Source of the DNA: Sciurus carolinensis
Lineage: Eukaryota > Chordata > Mammalia > Rodentia > Sciuridae
Length of the DNA: 64,000 bases
Reading direction: 5' to 3'
NCBI RefSeq assembly: GCF_902686445.1
Contig: NC_062227.1
Span: forward strand, 29,938,777 to 30,002,776
Every line of letters begins with the position of its first letter. Positions within the stretch are counted from its first letter, which is position 1. A model generated the notes under the pieces. That model did not search any database. It saw nothing but the letters and a program-made list of their open reading frames with translations, and had not been told where the DNA came from. Made by a program: the position numbers and the translations under genes. This document shows, piece by piece, positions 34,538 through 47,238 of the stretch.

Positions 34538-35672
34538 GAAGATGGCACCAGGAGACTGGTGTGTTGCTATAACCTAAAAATGTGAAAGCAGCTTTGGAAC
34601 TTGGTGGAAGCTGGGTGATGGAACTGGCAGGAGCAGTTCTGAAGTGTATGCTGGAGAAAATCTTTATCACTGTGAGCAAAGCAGGAAGGGCAGTTCTGGT
34701 GAGGGCTCAGAAAAGGAGAAGAACTGTAGGGCAAGTCTCCTTCTTTTTAGAGGTTACTTAAAGGTTATGTCAGAAAAAGACTACCTTGATGAACTCTCAG
34801 GCGGAAATGAAGAACAAGGTATTGGAAATTGGAGGAAAGGCCATATTTGATCTCAAATACCAAAAGCATGAATCATGTCTACCTCCAGGGCTGTATAAAG
34901 GCAGAACTTAAGAGCAATGATCTGGGATATTTGGAAGAAGGAAATCTCGAACTAGCAAAGCCAGCAAGGGTGCATGATGGCTTCTGAACTGCTTATGGTA
35001 AAATATGAGAAGAAATTATTTAAAGAAGGAATGTTTGACAAAAACAGGGAAATAGAGCATAAAGATCAAGAAAATTCTTAGTGCTCCTGTAAAGAACAAA
35101 AAAGTGGGTTTAAGGGAGAAAAGCAAAGCTCTGTCCAAGCGATCTTTTGATGAAAAGATTAATGTGGCTCTAGGGGAGCCAGGTACCGTTTTTCAAGACA
35201 ATGGGACTCTGAAGGCATGTCAGAGATCTTTGGGGCAATCCCTCTTCAAGGCACTTAATGCAAGGGCCTTGAGAGCAGAAGTGTCTAAGGGGATGGGCTC
35301 CAGGACCGCCAGGACCTCAGGGCTCACTGCCCACCCAGGGTTGCCTTCCTTTTCTCCTCCTCACATTCTAGCACAGTGGTTCAGCACTCCTTGGCAGCAC
35401 CATCTATGGCTTAAGCAGGTGTAGTTTCTACTCTGGAAGATGCAAGCAGTTAATTGGTGGTGTTCACACAGTGCTAATTCTACAGGCACACATGGTGCAG
35501 GAGCTGTGGAGGCACAGCTGCCTTGGCGTAGCTGTTGAAGTATGCTGTAAAGAACCCCACCAGGGAAATCCCCAGAAAGTCGTCAGAGCAGGGACACTTG
35601 AGACCTCAGAAGTACACACCACCAGTGTGCAGTGCCAGCCTGGGAAAACCTCAGGCATGGGATTTCAATGCG
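34538..35672 (+). mobile_element. MaLR internal region (non-coding)
   Basis: Scattered matches follow the MaLR (THE1/MST) internal pattern in order: 'tttggaacttggtggaagct', 'attggaaattggaggaaagg', 'gatctgggatatttggaaga', 'aaatagagcataaagatcaa', 'tttttcaagacaatgggact' and 'gcatgtcagagatctttggg'. No gag, pol or env frame is present, as is usual for MaLRs. The 106-codon ORF at 35104 has no retroviral motif. Confidence 0.65.
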
Positions 35673-35960
35673 TGTTATGGTTTGGACATGAGATATCTTC
35701 CCAAAGTTCCAGAATCGTGTCACAACGTGACCTTTGGGAAGCAGCAGAGACATCACTGTATTAACAGTCAGCAAAGCAGCAAGCATGGCGATTAGATGTC
35801 TGCCATTCCCAAATGCCCCATTCGATGGTTTCCTAGCAAACACCACAACTTCCATTAAAGAATTGGCCACACTCACTATATAGCAAGATTTTCATTCTTC
35901 TCTCGGACTTCCCTATAGATGAAATCTGACAGATATTGAAAGGGCCAGGTGGGAATGCAC
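35673..35960 (+). mobile_element. Possible truncated LTR start and MaLR 3' end
   Basis: 'tgttatggtttggacatgag' at 35673 looks like an LTR 5' end of the family at 3999, but similarity fades after about 40 bases. A purine-rich 'gaaagggccaggtgggaatg' near 35938 could be the MaLR polypurine tract. The assignment is tentative. Confidence 0.35.
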
Positions 35961-36744
35961 AGGCATGCCAGCTTATATCAGGTAGCAATCTCTACCCACT
36001 CAAACCAAGAGTAGTATCTCCTGTAACTGAGGAGACAATACCTCAGAGCATCAATAGGGAGATGTAGTTGAGTTGGTTCCTGAACCCCATCTCTTTCCCA
36101 AGATTAGAAACAACATCCTCTTTATCAAAAAATGTTACATTATGTGTTGTCTGAAAACTCTTCTAACCAAAGATCCTGGGTGTAGATAGGACTCAGTCCA
36201 TAAATGGACCCTTTGCATTGACAGTCCTTGGGGTTCTGTACTCTGAGGTGCAAGGGTTTCTCTCTTACCCCTTTTGCCTGATGTTTAAATGTTTAAGACC
36301 AGCAGAGTTCTGGTTTAAGGTAAGAGCTTATTATCTCTACGAATTTGCCTCTTGCTCTAAGAAGGCAACTATAGAATTCCTTGAAAAGGCAGAGGCAATA
36401 GTGACATTAGGATTCAAAAGTTTCACTAGAAACACCAGTAAAAGAGAAAGGCAAATTGTAATTAATGTGGTAAAAATTATACCTCTAGGATTTGGTATCC
36501 CTGCACTTGGCCTTGACTCTCCTCCAATCCTCAGGCTTCTCCTTCTTAACTTCCTTCCTTGGCTTCTTCTTTACCAAATTTCATGGTATCTTTGCACTCA
36601 TTCCTGAACGCTTTCATTTTTCTCTTTCTAAACTCTGATTCAGGTTGCTCAAGTACTATCTATAAATCAGTTCCCACATTTATATCTTCAACCTAGGCCT
36701 GTCTTCTCTGAGCCTCAGACTTGCACATAAACAGGCAGGTCAGA
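35961..36744. other. Unassigned DNA
   Basis: A 129-codon plus-strand ORF (36218-36607) is leucine/phenylalanine-rich and shows no domain that I recognise. I treat it as chance. Confidence 0.4.
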
Positions 36745-36781
36745 GGAAGATAGATGATAGACAGATAGAAGATAGATGGAT

Positions 36782-36824
<43 letters not shown>

Positions 36825-36845
36825 GTAGGTAGATAGATAGATAAT
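36745..36845. repeat. (GATA)n microsatellite
   Basis: About 17 GATA units with GGTA interruptions near the end, preceded by imperfect GATAGA text. Confidence 0.95.
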
Positions 36846-37182
36846 GAATAGATTGATTAGTTGGTAGGTAGTTTGATTGACTTCTCCACTTAATTGCTTA
36901 GTAGGCATTGAAATATAGATGACCAAATAACAAGTCCAAAATGGAATTTGTTCACACTATACAAATAACCAAATCTGTTTCTCTCTTAGTAAATACCATT
37001 GCCAATCACATAGTCATTCAACTGCTATTATTATTATTTACTGCCTTCCCCTATTTTCTATATCTCCTCAATGATGGATCCTATCTTTATCACCTCCAAA
37101 CATATTTTTCCGTTTCATGTACTTTTATTTCCAGTGCTACTGCCCCAACCAAACCATCACTATTTCTGGTGCAAACTATTAA
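36846..37182. other. Unassigned DNA
   Basis: No recognisable gene or repeat. Confidence 0.4.
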
Positions 37183-37280
37183 GAAAAGTAGAAAAAAAGG
37201 AGGAGGATGGAGGAGGAAGGAGGAAGGGAAAGAGGAGGAGAAGGAGGAAAGAGAAAAAGAAAAGGAGGGAAAAAAGCTTA
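37183..37280. repeat. GA-rich low-complexity tract
   Basis: A pure purine run of GGA/GAA units, about 95 bp. It causes the lysine/glutamate-rich ends of the ORFs that cross it. Confidence 0.9.
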
Positions 37281-37334
37281 AGAATTATCTCTGATTCTAC
37301 TTTTTACTTTCACCAACACACAAATGTGAAATCC

Positions 37335-37760
37335 TAAAGCCATAAATCTGATCACAGCACTTATTGGCTTAAATTTTTTTTAGTGCTCTCCATTACACCT
37401 AGACTAAACTCCGAGCTCCTCATATGGGTCAGATTGAACCTCTGCCTCATATGCTGCCACTCACACCCTTGCCTGTTAACTTCTAGTCATGTAGGCCTTC
37501 TTCACTTTCTAGATTATTTTCTGACACAAAACTGCACATTTAATCCATCTAGAAAGTTCTATCCATCACTATTTCATAGGAAGCATAGTAATATATAATT
37601 ATTTATCATATATCTGTGTGTATTGCAAACAGATGAGTCCCATAAAGAAATTAATTGTGTCTGCCTTGTTCTCACAGTATGTCCTTTATATGGAATATAG
37701 AAGGTGTGTTGTTCCTGGCACAGCATAGGCATCCAATAAATAGTCACTTCATTCTTTAAT
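37335..37760 (+). repeat. L2 LINE 3' relic
   Basis: Plus-strand L2: 'aaatctgatcacagcactta', 'gtgctctccattacacctag', 'gtaggccttcttcactttct' and the terminal 'cctggcacagcataggcatc' with 'caataaatagtca'. Diverged but in consistent order. Confidence 0.7.
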
Positions 37761-39390
37761 AATTTAACTAATCTACTATAATCATTAAAGCATTGAAATT
37801 TTATACTAAGCTAAACATAATTCTCCCATTATTTTTTTCTTCTCATATTATTGCTTTAATATCCTACGTCAGCTTTGCCATGTTATGTGACCCAATTATA
37901 TGACAAACAGAGGAAACATCATTAAAAAAAACTCCCACCATTTAACCCAGATGAAACTTTAGGAAAATAGAATTAAGTATAAATTGGGGTTAATATCATG
38001 TGGATGATCAACACTGAATCAACAATCATTAAGGACAGTTACAATATCTATGGGTCACTTATCATATAATGATGTATCATCCTGTATACCTGATATCATT
38101 TCAAACCATCCAAAATTCAGGCTAAATAAACATAACATACCCTTTGAGAAATTTAAAAATATATATATCAGGAAAGGCAACATAAAACAAATTGTAAAAA
38201 TCAAAGGTAATTCATGTATGTAATGAAGAAGGGAAAGGATAGGTAATGAATGGAAGTATCAATTCTCTTGTAATTACAATTTTAAGAAAGATGTAGCATT
38301 CTAGATGCTAGATGACTAATTGGAGAAGTTTTATTGAAAAGAATAATATAAAGTCAACTAGTATTATGGATAACTTGTGCAGAAGAATAATCAGATACTG
38401 TCATCAAATAACTCCTACCAGTAAAATAACAAGGAGGGCAATACTCAGGAGCAATGATTCAGTGAAGCCAAGTAAAGACAGATCCAGAAGGTCAAAATTT
38501 TTTCTCCAACCTATATGGCACAATAATCTATCATACAGTTAATAGTTCTGAAGATGTTTCCATCAGCCTGGGGTTCTCTCTCTAGTATTAAGACATAGTG
38601 ATATTTCTTATGTCATGACTACAGCTCAGTCCGCCAGATTAATACCAGATACATGTGCATGCAGGTCCTACAAATCTAATGAGAGTGTTGGCAGCCCGTA
38701 ATTCCACTAGACCTTCATAGCACTATCTGCTAGTCTACTCAAAGTTCCTTTGCATTATTGTCTTGACATGATTTTATTCCCTAAAGTTAAAATATATAAC
38801 AAAATAGGCATCAAAAGGAAAATAGAGAACAGGATAATAGTCCTGGGTTATTGTAAACCCTAAATTAATATGAACCCCCAATAACCACTACATCACCTAT
38901 TAATCACTTCATATTCCTGTTTTTCTAGACCACACATAAAGTACAATAATATAATTACATGGGATATCCATTATCCTCAAAACAACAACAACAATAACAC
39001 TCCATTGGAAAATATGTACTTACTGCCAAGGGAATGATAAAAATGTCAATATCTAAGATTTGTTTTAAAGGTACCAGAAAAAAATTATATAGATGTTGTT
39101 TATTATTATCTCTTAGAAAACTGGATTGTTTAAAAAAAAGAAAGAAAACTGGCTAGTTCTAGTTTCATATGGGATAGCTGTAATAGCTACTCAATTATTC
39201 TAGATTTTTTTTTTTTAGAATGTATCTATTCTCCAAGAGACTCCAATGGAAACTAAAGTTGTTTCATAAAAGAAAAAAAGCTAAGAAAAATGTGCCATTT
39301 TGTATGGATTAGACCATATTTTAAATCTTTTTCTAACATTTGATTGAGCATTTTTTTGTACAAGATAATCCTAAAGTCTTCACGTACCTT
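37761..39390. other. Unassigned AT-rich DNA
   Basis: No recognisable gene or repeat in 1.6 kb. Confidence 0.45.
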
Positions 39391-39540
39391 TTTCTTTACT
39401 GCTATAACAAATATGGAGCTTAGACTATGGTATAGTGCTGGGTGATAAGAATATGAAGAAGAAGGAGGAGGAGGAGGAAGAAGGAAGGAAGAAAATAAAG
39501 AAATAGTCCCTACCCTTAAGAAGCTCACATTTTAATTTAG
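39391..39540 (-). repeat. L2 relic with (GAA/GGA)n tract
   Basis: The reversed L2 end is 'ggtatagtgctgggtgataa' and 'agtccctacccttaagaagc'. It is interrupted by a GAA/GGA microsatellite at about 39455-39500. Confidence 0.5.
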
Positions 39541-39728
39541 TTCATTCATTATTTTCAAAGATAGCAACTATTTATTCAAATACATAACTTTATCTGACAC
39601 AAAAAATATAATTTATGTTTCAATAAAACCCCCATCCAATGCATTTTGGTAGAACAATTTTAAAAATTGTTCTCAACTAACTACTGGAAGAAATTTTTAG
39701 TTCAAAAATTTCTAATAAATCCCATAGG

Positions 39729-39795
39729 AAGATATGCATGTAACTCAGGGGTAGAACACTTGTCTAGTATGTTCCAGGCCTTGGGTCATTCAATA
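39729..39795 (+). mobile_element. Degraded ID/tRNA-like SINE
   Basis: 'tgtaactcaggggtagaaca', then 'cttgtctagtatgttccagg' and 'ccttgggtcattc', following the ID order of A-box, loop and B-box. The B-box is damaged and no clear A-tail remains, so it is older than the other copies. Confidence 0.55.
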
Positions 39796-42700
39796 TGCAT
39801 GACAAGTTTCTTAAGATGAAGATATATTATCTGATATTCACTGAGCTTATTTTATAGAGAAGTCTTTTTTTAATGGGAAAAACACAGAAATCAGCTCCAA
39901 TAAAACATATTTTGAAACTTCAGATACACTGCAATTTAATTGGTTCAAAGATGCGTCAACAAGTACTTATATCATATTTACCATACTGACCAATCTACAT
40001 TTATTGAATTAACTTAGAATTTTCCCTAAAAAAATTATCTCAAACATAAAAAATGACCCTTTGAACATAACTTGAATCTGCAAGAGAATCAATATCAATT
40101 GAAATAGATGTCTTCCTGCTGTCCTTTGCCTAAGAATCCATGTGCCAGAGTCTTACCAGTGAAGAGAAAAATGAGGTACACAGAGAAAGGACAGGTCAGT
40201 GAATGGGGAAGAAAGAGTATCTCGATACCAGTAAATAGTTATGCAGTTATGATTCCAGTTTTTTAAGAGGAGAATAAAAAGTCTATTGAGAAAGAACTAG
40301 AATAGGTTTCCCCATGCCATAACTGTTTTATGAGGGTACATGTATGAGGAAAATAAAATGATATACAGAGCTCAGTGATTGCCACAGCATCAGAAGAGAG
40401 ATCCTGAGGCCCTAGTGTCACAATGTCAGCCTTTTCCCAATCATCTGAGCAAGGTCACTTCATTTTCTCCGTCTCTGCACTAACACAGGAGTTGGATGGG
40501 TAAGAGACAGCAAATCTGGAGATCTAGATTTTACTTTATTATTTCTGTAGAAAAAAAAAACGTATGCAGGCCCTGCCCTTGACAAGTGGACTATTTTACC
40601 TCTTGAGAAATCTCAGTAGGTGTAAACCAAAGGTATTTCTCTAGAAACTCACCTTTGATCATTAAACGTGAATGCAGTTATTGGGGGATATTTAGAGTGA
40701 ACTTAGGAAGAATCCCCCCCTACACACATATTCCAGAAAGACAATTTGAAATAATTTCATTCCTGTCTAATAGGATGAATTCCCAGCGGGCGTTACAGGG
40801 AGAAGCATTGCCATGACATCACGCACTATATTCTGCTTTTATTCAAACTCCTGGCAGTACCCCTATCACATCAGGGTGAAAGCTAAGCTGAGGGGAGAAG
40901 ATGTCTGCTGCTCAAACATAACCAGACGAAAAACAGATGGAAAAGAGACAACACGGGGAGCATGACATCACGTTCTTTGTAACAGCACAATTATAAAGGC
41001 ATCTGCTCTGAAAACACAGGTTTCCAGTGCATCTTTGTTTTACCTGATGGATGGAGAGAACAGAAGCATTTTAAATCATGAGAACAACAAAGCTGTACTA
41101 TGTTACTTATATGCAGAAGCTGTTAATTTAATGATGTCATGGACAGGGCTGATTAACAACCTCCTATCCCAAAGGGTGTATCTACAGCAGCAAAGTCGTC
41201 TTGCAACTAAATGACTTACTGCCCCAGCTCCAAGGCAGAAGGGCAAATCTGAACAACATCACCATATCCCAGGCCATGGAATGGATTGGGGGGGCAGGCT
41301 GGCGCACTGAGCATAATTTTTCTTAGACCCTGGCATATTTCTGCTAGTGGCAGAGTGATTTTGCTGGTGTGAGTCAGAAAGCATGTGAGTCATCTGTATA
41401 ACAAATGAGACAACTTTATTTCATTCAGCTTCTGCTCACTTCATTATAGCAAGAGAAAGTAAGGAAAATTTCTGGTTTCTGTCAGGTTTTCCCAAAATGA
41501 TCAGTCACTGATGGCTCACATGTCCCCATCAGAACTGTTTGAGACGATGAAGCCACAGCTTGTATTGCCAGCAACCTAGGCAGGAACGTACGTAGTTGCC
41601 AAGCACACTGGCTCCTGCAATGATTTACCACTTCCAAATGTTACATTTGACAACAAATCTAAGAAATGCAACCTTCTCAGCTAGAAGCTTCCAGAGTTAG
41701 ATCTGTCACTGCTGCTTGGCTTTGGCCTCTCCAGGAAGGACCGATCAGTTTTGTGAAGCTTTGTTTGCCAAGGCTAAATCTCGTGCCTCGGACACTGCAA
41801 CACCAGGTCGCCTGCATCTTTCTTGTTTGACTAAAAGACCCATCCGGTCGATCCAAAGGGTCTGATTGAATTCTCTGGTTAATTGTCAACTCAATTTAAT
41901 CAGAAGGACCAGGCAGAGTAGTTTTTTTAAACGCATTTGTTGAATATGAATAGGACTTGGGTGAAAACCACTTCTTGGCAGGTATGGAATACAAGACAAG
42001 GACATTTTCTGCAAATTAATATCTTCTACATAGGAGGAGAATGTGAGAGTGTTACATAACCCAAACTGAAGCCAAAGCATAACTTTCAAGTTGAGAGGTA
42101 AGATGAAACTATAGCACTCGAAGGTTATGAAGGAGCTTGGCAACTGTCTACTCCCCTCGTCTTTGCATGCAGGAAGAGCCAATGCAGTTAGCTTGATGGC
42201 CCTCATGCAGGCTTGTTAAATCATTTAAAACACTGGGAACTCACTCACTCACAAGATAGCCCATTTCTTTGCCAACCAGTTCAAAGTAAGCAGACATTTC
42301 CCTCAGTTCTAATTCTGGCCACTTAAAAGGACTGACTGACTGCTTCTCTAAGAAATTCACCTCATAGTTTATACCCTAGTTCTTTCTGATTCTTGCACTT
42401 TGAATCAATGAGATTTCTTTGTGACTCTGATCAGTGTTTGGTCTTAATCTTCCTGTTCTTAGCAGAACTGCAGGACTCTTGTCTCGTCAGTTCAGTTGAC
42501 TAGCCCATCTCCTTGACTTCTCTGTACAAAATTCTAACACCCGACTCTGATGTCCATCTTTTTTCCCTAGGCACAGTTCTGTTCATATCTGTGCTCCAGA
42601 GCATCATTTACTGTCACCAAAATGTTCCCAATTCTTAGTCTTCTCTTCAAAGCACCCTCTTTATTATGCATCCCACTTTGATTCTTCATACCTTCTCTCC

Positions 42701-43374
42701 CTTGAAAACTGGCTCCCACTTCCTTATGACTCTCATAGCGGTAACGGGTTGTAGACAAACAATACCCAGGTCTGAGTCAGTGATTAGAAAGCAAAGATTT
42801 AAAAGCCAGACAAAAAGTCTATGATAGCCTGAACTTAGGGAGGACAGATGATGAACACAAAAGAGATCAGAAGTTAGAAAATATAGAAAACAATTGCTGC
42901 ATTGATGATATGCACCGAGGAGTGTGTATTTGAGAAGAGTAAGTGTGAAATCAGAAGGCAAAGAGTATACCATTCCGCAGGATAGATAACACAGAGGAAG
43001 TCTGGTGGAAATAAATGATTAATTTTTTATTGTGATTGATTTGAGGTCCCTGGGGCTTTACAAATTGAAATATTTATTAGGTCACTGAACATATGGGTCC
43101 AGATTTTAGCAGAGTTCTTGATTAAATTTGAGAATCATGAAATTGGAAGGGCAACAGTGGGACAAGATTTTCTTTAAGAAATCATAGAAATTATATTTAG
43201 AGTGCAAAACTCACATGAAGATGGAACTCTTTAGAAGTATGACATTGACTCTTTAAGCAGATAAAGAACCATCCTTGAAAGGAATATGGAATGAATGGCT
43301 TGCGAGAGTGGAAGGGAAGGAGGATAAAAAGATCATGAAAATAAAAGGACGTTGTTTCCAAAAGAAGAAAATGT
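39796..43374. other. Longest stretch free of recognisable repeats in its half of the window
   Basis: About 3.6 kb without a recognisable interspersed repeat. No exon with splice borders and known domain was found. ORFs of up to 106 codons (41886-42206, minus) lack recognisable domains. A candidate regulatory patch lies at 40805-41010. Confidence 0.45.
40805..41010 (+). promoter_or_regulatory. Candidate regulatory patch (repeated CRE/AP-1-like 12-mer)
   Basis: The 12-mer 'catgacatcacg' occurs twice on the same strand (40812-40823 and 40961-40972), 149 bp apart. Its core TGACATCA is a one-base variant of the CRE TGACGTCA. 'attataaagg' near 40991 is TATA-box-like. Neither a transcript nor a conserved ORF supports a promoter here. 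Confidence 0.25.
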
Positions 43375-43375
43375 T

Positions 43376-43566
43376 CATTCCAGGGACTCAGGAAGCTGAG
43401 GCAGGAAGATCACAAGTTCAAGGCCAATCTCAGCAACTTAGGGAGACCCTAAACAACTTAGAGAGATCTTGTATCAAAATAAAATACAAAAAGAGCTAGG
43501 AATGTGGTTCAATGGCAAAGTGCCCCTGGGTTCAATCTTCAGTCTTAAAAGAAAAAGAAAAAGAAA
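43376..43566 (+). mobile_element. B1-dID dimeric SINE, 5'-truncated
   Basis: Most of the B1 part is present ('caggaagctgaggcaggaag', 'cacaagttcaaggccaatct'). The ID part ('gagctaggaatgtggttcaa', 'gcccctgggttcaatcttca') and an AAAAG-rich tail follow. The B1 5' end is missing. Confidence 0.83.
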
Positions 43567-43975
43567 GAAAATGTTTAACAATAACAAATGTCCATCCGAG
43601 TGTTCACGTTATGAAAAAAAATTAAGAGTTCAATCTTTGGGGTAATATAAAGACCACTGATCCAAATGGCAGAAAATGGTGAGCTGCTTAGCAAATTTTT
43701 ACCTCTTTTTTCTGAACACATAGGCACATTAATTTTCAGCATTAAGTGCAATTAGTCACTGGTATGTGAGTAAGCTTTAGCCTATAGTATGTGGGTAGAA
43801 ATGCTGAGGGCCATAAAAATAGGATGTCAAATCTTATCTCCCTTAAGCAATATTATCAAGTTCAACCAAGTGAAAGGAGACTGCCCAACTGCAGGCTCTG
43901 ATTTCATAATCTTGAGGGAAAGGGACTGTCAACTGAGTTAAAACTGCTTCATTGGAAAGTGGTAGAGTGTGCTCT
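43567..43975. other. Unassigned DNA
   Basis: No recognisable gene or repeat. Confidence 0.4.
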
Positions 43976-44065
43976 TCAATTTGTACTGCCTACCATGTAC
44001 TATTGTAGGCAATGGGTATACAGTGGTAAAGTGATAAAAGTCCCTGTCTTCATGCACCTTACTTT
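43976..44065 (-). repeat. L2 LINE 3' relic
   Basis: The reversed L2 terminal pattern is 'ctaccatgtactattgtagg', 'caatgggtatacagtggtaa' and 'agtccctgtcttcatgcacc'. Confidence 0.55.
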
Positions 44066-45387
44066 TCAATTCTTATATCCTTCACAAAAAGAAACCGAGT
44101 GACCCTAATCAAAGGAGGTATGCATCTGGCTTTTCAAAATTTATGTAAATACTAATGGCATCCTATTCAAATATCCTGTGAAAACAAGGGAAGCAAGTCA
44201 TGGTCCTAGAGCAGTTAGTTATTAATATTACATTTGTTACTAGACATGTCCTTCCTGTCCAGAAATCCTTACAAATTAAGAGAAGCCTCTACCTATGAGC
44301 AGAAGTGAATGATTAGGGAGAAGAGTGAAAGGTTTATTTCTTGTTTTTTTGTAATAACTATTAGAACCTCCAAAATAGATGTCACTTTCTTTTTTAGTGT
44401 ATATGCATGTGTGTATGTGTCTTTTATAAAATTTCTTAATTCAGTTAAAATGAGAAAAGCTAAAAAGTATTTTAAGAGTTCCTATAAATTAACTACATCA
44501 ATAAAACCATCTGCAACAACCACCAAATATAGTTTTAATACCCTGCATAACACACTTTAAAGGAAACTGTCCTGCAGATTTGTAAGAGTACATTGAGTTG
44601 TCTTAAGAATTATTCTTAATATTTTTATGTTTCCATATTAAAAATTCAAGCCTACAAATATTAGTACATGTCATAACATTTAAAATCCCAGAATACCAAA
44701 AGTAACAATTCTCTAATACAGGCAGGTTACACTTTTTCATAGATAAATGATAGGTGATAGATAAATAGATCATGTATATGTGTGTCTATGTATGTGCATA
44801 TGAATGTATTTGCATCTACATCTAATTATAAACTCTATGTGCTTTGTATGTAATTATGCGTATAATTCCTTCTGCAAAATTTCTCTAAAATCTACCCCAT
44901 CCAAATTTCACATGGCTCTTTATTCTTTAGTGAAAAATTCAAAGAAAAATAAAGCAATACATTTTTTTTTTCTTTCATGCAGATAATTAGTGTCCATATT
45001 ACAAAGTCACAATTTCATCCAAGGACACACAGAATGCAGCCCCATCCCTTCTGCAGTTACCAAGTCAATCTCTATGACTTTATTGCTTGTTTGGTGATAC
45101 ACAAAAGACTGCCTCCTTGGGCCCCATGCTTTGCGTTTTCTTGTTTTCAGGACTTAAGCTCTCATATTGCAGCACACGGATGATTCTTGACACAAACCCA
45201 TCTGTTTATTTTCCTTGGGGGGGAAAAAAACTTTTCCATTAAATTTTGGGTGGGAGAGATTAATGATAATATGTACTTTGCACCATTGAGAATTATGGCT
45301 TAAAGCCATCTAATAAAGTTTACTTTTAAATCATTAAAAAAAAATGGTGGTACAAACTCCCAGAAACAGGATAATAAACTAAGATTC
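44066..45387. other. Unassigned AT-rich DNA
   Basis: No recognisable gene. Imperfect GATA-like text lies at about 44740-44770. Confidence 0.45.
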
Positions 45388-45650
45388 AAGATCAAATGAG
45401 TAAGTGGTAGTATTGAATGACTTGTGCATATATCAAAAGCCAAGATGGAGGAGTAGATGGTATGAAAGATGGTGGACTGAGACAGACATTATCCTATGTA
45501 CATGTATGATTACATGAATGGTATGAATCTACATCATGCACAACCATAGAAACAAAAAATTGTAGCCCATTTGTGTACAAAGAATCAAAATGCAGTCTGT
45601 AAAAATTTTAAAAAATAAAAACTAAAAAAAAAGACAAAATGAGCAGGGAA
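45388..45650 (+). mobile_element. L1 3' end fragment
   Basis: Plus-strand L1 3' UTR: 'atgattacatgaatggtatg', 'cacaaccatagaaacaaaaa', 'cccatttgtgtacaaagaat' and an A-rich tail. A diverged TSD is possible: 'aagatcaaatgagtaag' near 45388 and 'aagacaaaatgagcagg' near 45632 (13 of 17 identical). The lineage is the same as at 27.4 kb. Confidence 0.7.
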
Positions 45651-46409
45651 CATAAAGCCATGGGATTATAACATAAAGTTTTATCAGTTTATAAAACCAT
45701 GTCTGAGAAATGAACTATAACATATATTCAAATTCCATGTATCTATATTCTTATCTAAAACATTCTAGGTATTAAGTATTTTTGTCTTTTATTTTTCTTC
45801 CTGTTTTCCCCAAAACTCTAGTGCAGGTCAATAAATAAATCATTTTCATCACCAGAGAAGCCCTTCTTAATGCCACAGTCCTCCCAAAGATAACCAGTAT
45901 CTGCCTTCCAACTTTGGAGTTTAATCTTTCTGTTTAATAAACTGTTTGTAAATGATATTAAACGAGAACTCTAGAGACCAAAAGATCTCGGAAATAAAAG
46001 GATTTTTTGCCATTACTAATACTAGTCAGTAAAAGAAAGGACTGGGTCCTGGGACAAGATCCTCAACTACCAGCTACAGCATTAGGTAGCTGTTGGAAAA
46101 TGTCCCCTGGATCAGAGCTAAGAGTATTTTTCATTATTTGGGGGGAAGGAAAGCATTGCAAATGACATTGGCTATAGATATTCAGAAAGGCAGGATAATG
46201 CCAACCAAGGAAAACTTTGGAATGGAAGGACAGTCCACAAAATCGCTGCTTGTAAATTGGTTAAGGTTTATAATGGTGCAGGAAATCTACACAAACAGAA
46301 TAGAGTGGCCCTGGTGGTCCACCATGATGGGATTTAAATTATGGTTCCAACAGACAATCTTTTTGTTAGTTTTTCCCAGATAATAACCAAATAACTTCCC
46401 TAATCTCTT
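45651..46409. other. Unassigned DNA
   Basis: No recognisable gene or repeat. A 96-codon ORF (46093-46383) lacks a recognised domain. Confidence 0.4.
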
Positions 46410-47210
46410 TCTTTTGTCAAGGGAATCACTCTTCCATGTCTGGCTTCTTTGACTCAGTATTAGTTTTGCAAGTTTCACACATGTGGTTGGGTATAACTGT
46501 TGTCATCCATTCTTAAATCTGCAAAGCATTCCATTATATGAATCTGCATATAATTTGTGCATTTCAGTATTTTTTGGACATTTGTGTTGTCATTTGGGGA
46601 CTGTTAGGAACTAAGCAGTTATCTGCACTCTTACACAGGTGATTACATGTAGGCCATTTTTGGGGGGTAATACCAGGAAGTAGAATTCTTCAGTATGTTT
46701 CAGTTAACAGCTTTCCAAAGGAATTGTACAATTTATACTCCCATTTGTTACTATTAAAGAGTTTTGGATGTTTTACATTCAAAATTTGGTACTTTCTTTT
46801 TTGTCTTAGTCATTCTGGTGTTTGCATAATCCATCATGGTTTCAATATGCATTTTCCTATTAATTAGTAATGTTTTGTAGTTTTTAATACATATATCACA
46901 TTTAGATTGCTGCTTTTTGTGAAATTGCTCTTCAAGTCTTTTACATATTATTTTTGGTTGGTTTTCTACTGTGACTGAGTTGCAGTGGTTCATTAGCTTT
47001 TTTGTGGCTCATTTTTTCATAGTCATAATGGTGTCATTTATGAACAGAAATTCTTAATGTTAGAATAGTCTATAAATTCTCATCTTTCAATTATGATTTG
47101 CATGGTTATAGTGTCCTGTTATAGAACTACTTGTCTATTACTAGGACACGAAAATGGTTTCCAATGTTTTTTTGCAAAGAGTTACATTGTTTAACTTTTC
47201 CACTTTATAA
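46410..47210 (-). mobile_element. Ancient L1/HAL1-like element, 3' part
   Basis: Minus-strand, strongly decayed. Landmarks of ORF2 3' sequence on the plus strand are 'tctttgactcagtattagtt', 'ttccattatatgaatctgca', 'gctttccaaaggaattgtac' and 'tttcaatatgcattttccta'. It is split at 47211 by the young L1 and continues at 54238. Confidence 0.65.
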
Positions 47211-47227
47211 CTACATTCGCCTTTATT
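47211..47227. repeat. TSD, left copy
   Basis: 'ctacattcgcctttatt', 17 bp, identical to 54221-54237. It directly abuts the reversed poly-A tail of the full-length L1. Confidence 0.97.
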
Positions 47228-47238
47228 TTTTTTTTTAT

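Noticed and set aside
36218..36607. 129-codon ORF as a membrane protein
   Set aside because: It is hydrophobic but has no recognisable family, no splice or promoter context, and lies in unassigned DNA. Length is within chance expectation.
36693..36926. ORF with repeated I-Y-L-S motifs
   Set aside because: Translation of the (GATA)n microsatellite.
37071..37337. Lysine/glutamate-rich ORFs
   Set aside because: Produced by a GA-rich low-complexity tract.
45436..45455. 'ccaagatggaggagtagatg' as an L1 5' end fused to a 3' end
   Set aside because: It resembles the L1 start motif over only ~16 bases, and the surrounding L1 is an ordinary 3' fragment. Probably chance.
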